This document shows, piece by piece, positions 8,160-14,680 of a DNA stretch of 15,990 bases. Source of the DNA: an uncultured Acinetobacter sp. (GTDB taxonomy: Bacteria > Pseudomonadota > Gammaproteobacteria > Pseudomonadales > Moraxellaceae); contig CAAFWA010000122.1 of assembly GCA_900766635.1 (NCBI GenBank), positions 1 through 15,990 of the forward strand, read 5' to 3'. The number at the start of each line of letters is the position of its first letter. Positions within the stretch are counted from its first letter, which is position 1. The notes beneath the pieces are model-generated. The model was not told the origin of the DNA, made no database searches, and was given only the letters and a program-made list of their open reading frames with translations. The position numbers were made by a program, and so were the translations under genes.

Positions 8160-8195
8160 ATAGGAATTATAGAGATAATTTAAGCAAATACGATA
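8160..8195 (-). promoter_or_regulatory. possible promoter of the 521-residue lipoprotein gene
   Basis: A consensus TATAAT -10 lies on the minus strand at 8171-8166, roughly 80 bases before the chosen start. No good -35 is present at the usual distance, so the call is tentative. A promoter is expected here because the ubiB terminator lies just upstream. The rest of 8078-8233 shows nothing else. Confidence 0.3.
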
Positions 8196-8233
8196 CTTAA
8201 TGTTGTTATATTGTAGTTTTTTTTAATAGATAT

Positions 8234-8260
8234 AAAAATCGGTCACCTTGGGTGGTGACC
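8234..8260 (-). terminator. intrinsic terminator of the ubi operon
   Basis: GGTCACC (8241-8247) pairs with GGTGACC (8254-8260) around a 6-base loop, followed by GATTTTT on the minus strand. It lies 11 bases after the ubiB stop. An outer AAAATC/GATTTT pairing may extend the stem. Confidence 0.85.
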
Positions 8261-8270
8261 TTAAAGATTT

Positions 8271-9890
8271 TTATTTTGTAACACGCCAAATCGCCAAAAG
8301 ACTACTTAAGCCAATGAGGATGCTAGAGACATACCAAGGGGTAATCACTGAGATGGCAAGTAACACAGCAATCATGCTGCCAAACAACCATGAGCGTTTT
8401 TGTTGTTGTTCCATCTGTAGGCGTAAATGCTGCAATTCACGCAGTTGTTTTTCCTGCCAAGCCGACTGATTTTTTAAGCCGTTTAAGCTATCAATCAGCA
8501 GGGTTGGTAAGTCTTGTGCACCTAAAAGTAAATCAGGAATTTTCTCACCCAACTCTTTGAGATTTTTTTGTGGGTTCATTTGGGCTTTCACCCAATCGGT
8601 GAGGATAGGTTTCGCCAATTTCCAAATATCAAGCTGTGGATACAGATCAGTCCCTAAGCCCTCAACATGCACCAACGTTTTTAATAACAACATCAGTTGT
8701 GGGGGAATTTCTAAATGGAAACGACGTGCAATATCCATCACTTGCAGCAAAATGCCTGCAAAATCCAATTGATCCATCGGTTTAGAGACCATAGGACCCA
8801 CGGTACGACGCATTTCACGTGCCAATTCATCTTGATTGGTGCCCGGTGGAATCCAACCCGCTTGATGTACAATTTGAATCAATTGTAAGAAGTTACTGTT
8901 CATGACTGCAAGTAGCATACGTGCCACAGTCATTTGGTCACTTTTAGACAACTCGCCCATAATGGCGCAATCTAGAGCGATGTAGCGTGGATTGCTTGGG
9001 TTAATGGTTTCTACAAACACATTACCCGGGTGCATGTCGGCATGGAAAAAGTTATCACGAAACACTTGGGTAAAGAAAATCGTGAGGCCTTTTTCAGCCA
9101 AATCGGCACGATCCATGCCCATTTCATCAAAAACATGGGTTTCAGAAATCGGTACACCGGTGATGCGCTCTGCCACCATCACATCGACGCTATCCATATA
9201 TACTTCAGGCACATACATCATGCTCGAACCTGTAAAATAATGGCGCATACGACGGGTATTGTCGGCTTCTAAGGTTAGATCTAACTCATTTAAAATGGTT
9301 TGACGATAGCTTTGAATAATTTCCGATAAATGCAAAGCACGAGCAGCTTCGAGGCGTTTTTCTAAAGTAAAACCGAGCCATTGCAAGATTTCAAAGTCTT
9401 GTAATAGCTGACGTTTAATATCAGGCCGAGTGACTTTAACCACCACTTCACGACCATCATGTAAAGCTGCGGTATGAACTTGAGCAATCGAGGCTGCAGC
9501 AAGCGGCTGCTCATCAAAGCGCGCAAACAAGGTGGCAATATCAGCTTTTAAGGCACTTTGAATGCGCATTTTGGCCACATCGGAAGCAAAAGGTTTAACC
9601 CGATCTTGCAATAAAACCAATTGTTCAAGCACTTCAGGTGGAATTAAATCACGGCGTGTTGATAGCAACTGACCCAATTTAATCGCAAGTGGCCCCATAT
9701 CTTCTAAAGCGAGTTTGAGCTTTAAAGGATTATCTTTTTCTTTGCTTGACCATGCCGCAGGATGCAGACGAATCAGCTTTAAGATTGGACGGGCTTTGGC
9801 AGGTAATTCTTCGGCAGGAAACAACGTGTCGAGTCTATAGTGCGCGGCGATGCGCCAAAGTTCGAGTAAACGTGAAACATGCGGAATCAT
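8271..9890 (-). CDS. ubiB: UbiB, atypical protein-kinase-like ubiquinone biosynthesis factor
   Basis: Inner-membrane member of the ABC1/ADCK/UbiB family (also called AarF), an ATPase-like accessory factor needed for ubiquinone synthesis. Numbering from the upstream ATG at 9899: the KxGQ motif KLGQ at 74-77, the alanine-rich loop AAASIAQVH that replaces the kinase glycine loop, the catalytic loop HADMHPGN at 286-293, and the metal site D310 in LDCAIMG. Two hydrophobic helices near the C-terminus (about 500-540) anchor it in the membrane. Length 539-542 matches the family. The ATG at 9899 lies almost on the AGGT that would serve as ribosome binding site; the ATG at 9890 (MIPHVSRLL) has more room and is chosen, though the spacing is then long, so the start is uncertain by three codons. 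Last gene of the ubiE-ubiJ-ubiB unit. LDCA instead of the LDCG of E. coli UbiB is a small oddity. Confidence 0.95.
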   Translation of the reverse strand: MIPHVSRLLELWRIAAHYRLDTLFPAEELPAKARPILKLIRLHPAAWSSKEKDNPLKLKLALEDMGPLAIKLGQLLSTRRDLIPPEVLEQLVLLQDRVKPFASDVAKMRIQSALKADIATLFARFDEQPLAAASIAQVHTAALHDGREVVVKVTRPDIKRQLLQDFEILQWLGFTLEKRLEAARALHLSEIIQSYRQTILNELDLTLEADNTRRMRHYFTGSSMMYVPEVYMDSVDVMVAERITGVPISETHVFDEMGMDRADLAEKGLTIFFTQVFRDNFFHADMHPGNVFVETINPSNPRYIALDCAIMGELSKSDQMTVARMLLAVMNSNFLQLIQIVHQAGWIPPGTNQDELAREMRRTVGPMVSKPMDQLDFAGILLQVMDIARRFHLEIPPQLMLLLKTLVHVEGLGTDLYPQLDIWKLAKPILTDWVKAQMNPQKNLKELGEKIPDLLLGAQDLPTLLIDSLNGLKNQSAWQEKQLRELQHLRLQMEQQQKRSWLFGSMIAVLLAISVITPWYVSSILIGLSSLLAIWRVTK

Positions 9891-9908
9891 AAATGCCATT
9901 ACCTAAAG

Positions 9909-10559
9909 TTAAGAAATTTTTTGTTGGAGCGCTAAAATTTTCGCTTCAGCACGATCAAGATTTTGGAGCAAACCACGCGTTGCTTGTTGCAGCTCATCCA
10001 TTTGCCAACGTGGTGCAAATAGACCTGAATCTTCTTTTAAATAATCTTCTGCAATAAAGGCTTGGCTTTGCAGTTGATCTTTAAGGAGGCGAGGTAAGCG
10101 TTGTAATTTGCCAATCTCATGGGCTAAATTGGCCCCAATCCACGGACTTAAATGTGCAGCTAAGTCGAGTTCGCTGTTTTGCATGATGCGCTGCACCTCT
10201 TGCAATAGACGATAATCGCCTTGCAAAGGAATGGTGCCGACTTCATCACTGACTAACAGTTTGAGCAGTTCTACGATATTGCCTACATGTAAAGTTGTGT
10301 TTGCAACAATAGGCACATCAATTGGATCAAAAGGGCGCTGCTCAAAAATAGAGGCGCTTTGGCTGTGTCCTGTTGGAGTAGGTTCTAGGCGTACTTTGCC
10401 ATCATCAAAACAGACATCTACAGACAGTTGCGGCGCATCAATCACGACACGCAACACTTTGCCCTGTAAGCCATTGAGCTGAATGCGAGTAATCGCATCC
10501 AGATCAATTAAATGATGCATAAAGCGCTCGACTGCACCTAAGGCAAGAATCGACCACAT
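9909..10559 (-). CDS. ubiJ: UbiJ, SCP2-domain accessory factor of ubiquinone synthesis
   Basis: 216-residue soluble protein. In E. coli UbiJ works with UbiK to carry or present hydrophobic ubiquinone intermediates to the Ubi enzyme complex. The N-terminal two thirds fits an SCP2 sterol-carrier-like lipid-binding fold (segments LRVVIDAPQLSVDVCFDDGK, then TLHVGNIVELLKLL and the IPLQGDYRLLQEVQ helix). The C-terminal about 30 residues (ELQQATRGLLQNLDRAEAKI) are coiled-coil-like. Sequence in this family is poorly conserved, so position between ubiE and ubiB is the main support. The ATG at 10559 has AAGG nine bases upstream, overlapping the end of ubiE; gaps are 11 bases to ubiE and about 9-18 to ubiB, depending on the ubiB start, indicating one operon. 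Confidence 0.88.
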   Translation of the reverse strand: MWSILALGAVERFMHHLIDLDAITRIQLNGLQGKVLRVVIDAPQLSVDVCFDDGKVRLEPTPTGHSQSASIFEQRPFDPIDVPIVANTTLHVGNIVELLKLLVSDEVGTIPLQGDYRLLQEVQRIMQNSELDLAAHLSPWIGANLAHEIGKLQRLPRLLKDQLQSQAFIAEDYLKEDSGLFAPRWQMDELQQATRGLLQNLDRAEAKILALQQKIS

Positions 10560-10570
10560 TGTCTTAGGCC

Positions 10571-11488
10571 TTAAAGTTTAAAGCCACGATGCACAGCCAC
10601 AATACCACCGGTTAAGTTGTGGTAGTCACAGTTTTTAAAGCCTGCGTTTTCCATCATACCTTTTAAGGTGCGTTGATCAGGGTGCATACGAATCGATTCG
10701 GCCAAATATTTATAGCTCTCTGCATCATTGGCAATCAGTTTACCCATCACAGGTAATGCCGTGAACGAGTATAAATCGTAGAGTTTTGAGAATGGTTCAA
10801 AAGTTGGTTTTGAAAATTCTAATACCAATAAACGACCACCTGGTTTTAACACGCGGTACATCGCTTCTAATGCAGCATCTTTATCGGTCACATTGCGTAA
10901 GCCAAATGAAATAGTCACTAAGTCAAAGCTGTTATCGGCAAAGGGTTCTAAAGTTTCGGCATTGGCTAATACAAAATCCACGTTTGTACAGCCTGCATCA
11001 ATTAAACGATCACGACCCACATTAAGCATCGATTCGTTAATATCAGATAACACCACATGACCTGTTGGGCCAACTTCACGGCTAAACACTTTGGCTAAAT
11101 CACCTGTACCACCTGCAATATCAAGCACGTGCTGACCACGACGTACACCTGACATATTAATCGCAAAGCGTTTCCATAAACGGTGAATACCAAATGACAT
11201 CAAGTCATTCATAATGTCGTATTTAGCAGCCACTGAATGGAATACTTCGGCAACTTTTTGTGCTTTTTCTTCGCTATTGACTGTTTGATAACCGAAATGC
11301 GTTTTTTCACCCACATTACCTGTATTGGCACCACGTGGTAAATTATATTTTGGCACAGCACGCGTCGTGGCCTGTTGCACGCTTTGTTGCTGACCTTGTG
11401 GTTGGCCTTGTGGCAGTGGCTCGGTTAAGAATGGGCTCACTTTGTCTGTGTTCTGTGCATTTGTAGGCGTTTGATTTTCGTTAGACAT
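10571..11488 (-). CDS. ubiE: UbiE, demethylmenaquinone/2-octaprenyl-benzoquinol C-methyltransferase with extra N-terminus
   Basis: S-adenosylmethionine-dependent class I methyltransferase that C-methylates the quinone ring in ubiquinone (and where present menaquinone) synthesis. The core begins with THFGYQTV, then [18 protein letters not shown], the SAM-binding loop LDIAGGTGD (about 123-130), ISFGLRNV and [16 protein letters not shown]; all are standard UbiE signatures. The protein has 305 residues against about 251 in E. coli, because some 54 residues rich in Gln, Pro, Thr and Asn precede the conserved core. The frame opens at a GTG (11497), but AGGAG lies eight bases before the ATG at 11488, which is chosen and which still includes the extension. 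First gene of the ubiE-ubiJ-ubiB unit. The 156-base gap upstream should hold its promoter, though no clear -35/-10 pair is visible. Confidence 0.96.
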   Translation of the reverse strand: MSNENQTPTNAQNTDKVSPFLTEPLPQGQPQGQQQSVQQATTRAVPKYNLPRGANTGNVGEKTHFGYQTVNSEEKAQKVAEVFHSVAAKYDIMNDLMSFGIHRLWKRFAINMSGVRRGQHVLDIAGGTGDLAKVFSREVGPTGHVVLSDINESMLNVGRDRLIDAGCTNVDFVLANAETLEPFADNSFDLVTISFGLRNVTDKDAALEAMYRVLKPGGRLLVLEFSKPTFEPFSKLYDLYSFTALPVMGKLIANDAESYKYLAESIRMHPDQRTLKGMMENAGFKNCDYHNLTGGIVAVHRGFKL

Positions 11489-11562
11489 GAGTCTCACTCC
11501 TAACAGGGAAATAGAGTTAAAAACAGTATCTGCATCATGACAGATTCTAAAGCCTTATAGAA

Positions 11563-11585
11563 ATGCAGCTGCTAAGGTGCTGCAT
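11563..11585. repeat. inverted repeat in the ubiE leader region
   Basis: ATGCAGC (11563-11569) and GCTGCAT (11579-11585) form a perfect 7-base inverted repeat with a 9-base spacer, in the gap between ubiE and the next gene upstream. It has no T-run, so it is not an obvious terminator; it could be an operator or a leader hairpin. Nothing else is recognised in 11489-11653. Confidence 0.35.
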
Positions 11586-11653
11586 AATATACAGAAAAAA
11601 TACGCGACTTGTTGTATTTATAACGCAACCAAAAGGCAAAGCCGCAGTTTAGT

Positions 11654-12358
11654 TTAAGCAAAAGGCTCTGGATGCCCTGCATGCACTTTGGCAATAATTT
11701 GACGCTCTTGTGCGGTAAAGTCACGTACAAATTGTTCAGCCGATTTTAAAGGCTTCATGGCGGCAAAACCATCTTGCATAAAATCGTACATCACATCGAA
11801 GTTATGTTTATAGGCGGTACTTTTACACATTTTAAAAGCGGTATGCACTACAAAAGAACGCAAGTATTTATCTAAACTTAAACCCAATTGATCAAGTTGG
11901 CGCAGTTGTTCTAAACGTTGCTCACCTTGATTGAGCTTTAAATAGGTCACCCGCATGATTTCATCCGTGAGTACAGTGTCTTTTGGGTAATCTTTGAGTA
12001 ATTGTACAGCGACATCTTCATCGAGTTGTACCGCCAAAAGCGCAAGTTGAATGCCTGCTGTGCCGGTTTTAATGGCATTTTCAGGAATCAGTTTTTCTGC
12101 TTTATGAATTTTAGGCAGTAAGCGTTGAATTTGTGCGGCTAAGGCATCAAAGTCAGGCCCACCATACAAACGATTCATAAAATAATCGGCCATTAATTGG
12201 TTTTGTTTTTGCTGAAACTGTGGCGCATGGGTGCGAATAATGCGTTTTTTTTGCCAATTTTGCACATCACGTAAACGCTCAAATAATTGAGGATTTTGAT
12301 GATAATTTAATTGTTGATAGGTGGTAAAAAGGTCATTTAAAACCGCAAGTTTTGACAT
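11654..12358 (-). CDS. FFLEELY-motif-like protein of unknown function
   Basis: 234-residue, mostly helical, charged and glutamine-rich cytoplasmic protein with no signal peptide or membrane segment. It carries DYFMNRLYGGPDF at 58-70, which resembles the FFLEELYG signature of a family known mainly from Acinetobacter and relatives; the match is to pattern, from memory, not a search. Near the C-terminus are a conserved-looking LRSFVVHTAFKMCKS segment and a short acidic and aromatic helix. The ATG at 12358 has GGAG at five bases, a good ribosome binding site. It lies 165 bases upstream of ubiE in the same direction, with no strong terminator between, so it may share transcripts with the ubi genes. 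It is divergent from the polyphosphate:AMP phosphotransferase gene. No function can be assigned. Confidence 0.75.
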   Translation of the reverse strand: MSKLAVLNDLFTTYQQLNYHQNPQLFERLRDVQNWQKKRIIRTHAPQFQQKQNQLMADYFMNRLYGGPDFDALAAQIQRLLPKIHKAEKLIPENAIKTGTAGIQLALLAVQLDEDVAVQLLKDYPKDTVLTDEIMRVTYLKLNQGEQRLEQLRQLDQLGLSLDKYLRSFVVHTAFKMCKSTAYKHNFDVMYDFMQDGFAAMKPLKSAEQFVRDFTAQERQIIAKVHAGHPEPFA

Positions 12359-12391
12359 TTATACTCCATTGCTCGCCACGTTGCCCTAAGC

Positions 12392-12424
12392 TTAAAGATT
12401 TACATGCCAAACAGCTATCTTTAA
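12392..12424. promoter_or_regulatory. inverted repeat in the divergent promoter region
   Basis: TTAAAGAT (12392-12399) and ATCTTTAA (12417-12424) form a perfect 8-base inverted repeat with 17 bases between, inside the 155-base gap of two divergent genes. The spacing would suit a dimeric regulator contacting half-sites about two helical turns apart. A weak promoter for the plus-strand gene may lie just to the right (TTGCAA, 17 bases, TACACA). Tentative, as the half-sites are AT-rich. Confidence 0.3.
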
Positions 12425-12513
12425 ATCGAAAAAAGTATTTGTCGATTGCAACTAGATCAAAATCTTTGTACACATAGAAACGACAATGACAACAACAGAG
12501 TAAGGCAAGCGCC

Positions 12514-13920
12514 ATGGCAGAAAAATTTAAAGCAATGGATGAAGATCAACTGTCCTTAGAGCTCATAGAAGCCCAATTTGCTCTACGTGAAAGTCGTGAT
12601 CAAAAAAATGCTAAGAGTGTATTGATTTTGGTCAATGGGATTGATTTGGCCGGTAAAGGGGAGGCAGTTAAACAATTGCGTGAATGGGTAGACCCACGTT
12701 ATTTAAAGGTAAAAGCCGATAAAGCCTTGGTGTTGAATCGTGAAGAACCATATTGGCTGCCTTATGTGCCGTATATTCCCAAAGAGGGACAAATTACGAT
12801 TTTATTTGGCAATTGGTACACCGATTTAATCAGTACTGCCATGCATGTTTCCAACCCGATTGATGAAAGTTTATATGATGATTACATTGCCAAAATGGCG
12901 CAATATGAACAAGATTTAAAAAATAACAATGTTGATGTGGTTAAAGTATGGTTTGATTTGTCATGGGAAACCTTGCAGCAACGTATTGATGAAATGGAAC
13001 CAAGTGAAGCCCGTTGGCATAAGTTACAAAGTACCGATTGGCGCAATCAAAATAAATACAATACCTTACAACGCTTAAGAACACGCTTTACCCAAGATTG
13101 GCTCATCATTGATGGAGCTGATAAAAATCGAGATCAAATCTTTGCCCAACATGTTTTAAAAGCACTAAAAGATTGCCCTGAGCATGTTAAGGAAAGCTCT
13201 AAAAAGTGGAAAAATGCAGCTATTCCACAAGCGTTATTCGCCCCTGAGCAAACTCAATTAGACAAAGCCGAATATAAGGAAAAATTAAAAACCCTAACCC
13301 GTGATGTCGCCGAGGCATTACGCTTTGACCCACGTGATGTGATTATTTGTTTTGAGGGCATGGATGCAGCAGGCAAAGGCGGTGCGATTAAACGCATTGT
13401 GCAAAAGCTCGATCCGCGTGAATACCAAATTCATAGTATTGCCGCCCCCGAACCTTATGAGCTGCGTCGTCCGTATTTATGGCGTTTTTGGCGACGTTTA
13501 CAAACCGAGGGCGATATTAATATTTTTGACCGCACATGGTATGGGCGAGTGTTGGTTGAGCGTGTGGAGGGCTTTGCCCAATCGGCTGAGTGGCAACGGG
13601 CCTATGGCGAAATTAATCGTTTTGAACAAGACTTAATTGAAAACAATAGCGTGATTATTAAAATTTGGTTGGCGATTTCTAAAGATGAGCAAGAAGCACG
13701 GTTTAAAGCCCGTGAAGAAACGCCACATAAGCGTTTTAAAATTACCCAAGAAGATTGGCGTAACCGTGAGCGTTGGGATGACTATTTACAAGCGGCTGCC
13801 GATATGTTTGCCCATACCAATACCCATGATGCGCCGTGGCATATTATCGCTACCGATGATAAAAACAGTGCACGCATTCAAGTATTAGAAACCATTTTAA
13901 AACAAATGAAAGCCACATAA
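12514..13920 (+). CDS. pap: polyphosphate:AMP phosphotransferase (two-domain PPK2)
   Basis: Cytoplasmic class II PPK2 enzyme of 468 residues that makes ADP from AMP using inorganic polyphosphate, as described for Acinetobacter johnsonii 210A (about 475 residues). Two PPK2 domains lie in tandem. The C-terminal one keeps the full set: Walker A GMDAAGKG (282-289), the ELRRPYLWRFWRRL lid segment, and FDRTWYGR with D339 and R340. The N-terminal one keeps Walker A GIDLAGKG (42-49) but has LFGNWY where the active domain has IFDRTWY, so it has lost the Asp-Arg pair and is probably not catalytic. AAGG eight bases before the ATG at 12514 is the ribosome binding site. It is a single-gene unit ending in a strong terminator. 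Together with adenylate kinase, family members can regenerate ATP from polyphosphate. Confidence 0.95.
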   Translation: MAEKFKAMDEDQLSLELIEAQFALRESRDQKNAKSVLILVNGIDLAGKGEAVKQLREWVDPRYLKVKADKALVLNREEPYWLPYVPYIPKEGQITILFGNWYTDLISTAMHVSNPIDESLYDDYIAKMAQYEQDLKNNNVDVVKVWFDLSWETLQQRIDEMEPSEARWHKLQSTDWRNQNKYNTLQRLRTRFTQDWLIIDGADKNRDQIFAQHVLKALKDCPEHVKESSKKWKNAAIPQALFAPEQTQLDKAEYKEKLKTLTRDVAEALRFDPRDVIICFEGMDAAGKGGAIKRIVQKLDPREYQIHSIAAPEPYELRRPYLWRFWRRLQTEGDINIFDRTWYGRVLVERVEGFAQSAEWQRAYGEINRFEQDLIENNSVIIKIWLAISKDEQEARFKAREETPHKRFKITQEDWRNRERWDDYLQAAADMFAHTNTHDAPWHIIATDDKNSARIQVLETILKQMKAT

Positions 13921-13943
13921 AAAAACGCTCTTGCGAGCGTTTT
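13921..13943. terminator. bidirectional intrinsic terminator
   Basis: AAAACGCTC (13922-13930) and GAGCGTTTT (13935-13943) form a perfect 9-base stem around TTGC, with a T-run on each strand. It begins right after the phosphotransferase stop and lies five bases past the stop of the converging DUF697-like gene, so it serves both. Confidence 0.92.
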
Positions 13944-13948
13944 AAACT

Positions 13949-14521
13949 TTACTTTGCAGCATCCTCTTGTTGCTGCTCAAGCGGAGGTACATTGGTCACA
14001 GGCGCTGCAACAGCTTCACCACGCTCAACGCCTTGCTTGAGCTGAATGCCTTTGGCCAATTTGTAGCTTTCTTCAACATGCGCTTCAGCGACTTTTTTCA
14101 TCACAATATAGCCTAAACTTGCAGCAATCATCTGACCACCAAGTGGAATAAATTTAGTGACTTGTTTGGTGAGATATTTAGCTGCCATGTTGTTAAATGA
14201 CTTTTTCATTGCGGTACGGGCAACCACTAAGCCTGAGAATTCAACACCACGTTTTTTAAGTTCATTCCAATGAATCTGTTTAGTTTTTGGGTCAAATACG
14301 GTGACTTGTTCAGGCGCTAAACCAAAGCGTGCATTCACCTCAGGAATTAATTGCGACAAAATGCCCACGTCAATTAAAACATCTAAAAATGGAATTGGAA
14401 TAATGGCAACGCCTGCGGATACGTAGGCACGTTTTTTGACAAGTTCCAAACACTCTTCACGGACTTGTTCTAAATTTAATGTAGGGTCAATCGTTTGTGG
14501 AATATTGTCAATTTTCATCAT
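13949..14521 (-). CDS. DUF697/YcjF-like small membrane-associated protein
   Basis: 190-residue protein of unknown function. A hydrophobic helical segment at about 32-52 contains IPIPFLDVLIDVG followed by LSQLIPEVNARFGL, a pattern seen in DUF697-type proteins (a hydrophobic hairpin with a PIPxxD motif, often next to GTPase domains). A second glycine-rich hydrophobic segment lies at about 124-141 (FIPLGGQMIAASLGYIV). The C-terminus is a charged Gln/Glu/Ala-rich tail. The frame is open back to 14611, but the ATG at 14521 (with a second ATG right after) has AAGG six bases upstream and starts the conserved-looking part, so it is chosen. It converges on the phosphotransferase gene and diverges from recC. 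Family assignment is by pattern only. Peripheral or integral inner-membrane location is inferred. Confidence 0.7.
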   Translation of the reverse strand: MMKIDNIPQTIDPTLNLEQVREECLELVKKRAYVSAGVAIIPIPFLDVLIDVGILSQLIPEVNARFGLAPEQVTVFDPKTKQIHWNELKKRGVEFSGLVVARTAMKKSFNNMAAKYLTKQVTKFIPLGGQMIAASLGYIVMKKVAEAHVEESYKLAKGIQLKQGVERGEAVAAPVTNVPPLEQQQEDAAK

Positions 14522-14593
14522 GAAATACCTTAAACTAATGGAGATTTTTTTTCTATGTCTGATGGCGTGGCTATACGTCAGGTTAAGGCTAAT

Positions 14594-14623
14594 TTGACAT
14601 AGCAAAGGCACTTGGTCTAGTAC
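14594..14623 (+). promoter_or_regulatory. possible recC promoter
   Basis: A consensus TTGACA (14594-14599) is followed after 18 bases by TAGTAC (14618-14623), a weak -10. It lies about 60 bases before recC in the 159-base divergent gap. No matching promoter could be picked for the minus-strand gene. Nothing else is recognised in the gap. Confidence 0.35.
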
Positions 14624-14680
14624 AGAATCTTTATGATTTTGTAGAGAAATTGGTATTTTTATTCAGGTTTTGGGAGCACT

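Noticed and set aside
12333..12515. Minus-strand 60-codon frame rich in cysteines over the divergent gap
   Set aside because: It runs across the promoter region and into both neighbouring starts, lacks a good ribosome binding site, and its cysteines come from a CAA-rich stretch on the plus strand.
14522..14611. 30-residue N-terminal extension of the DUF697-like protein
   Set aside because: No ribosome binding site at the upstream start, unlike the AAGG before the ATG at 14521.
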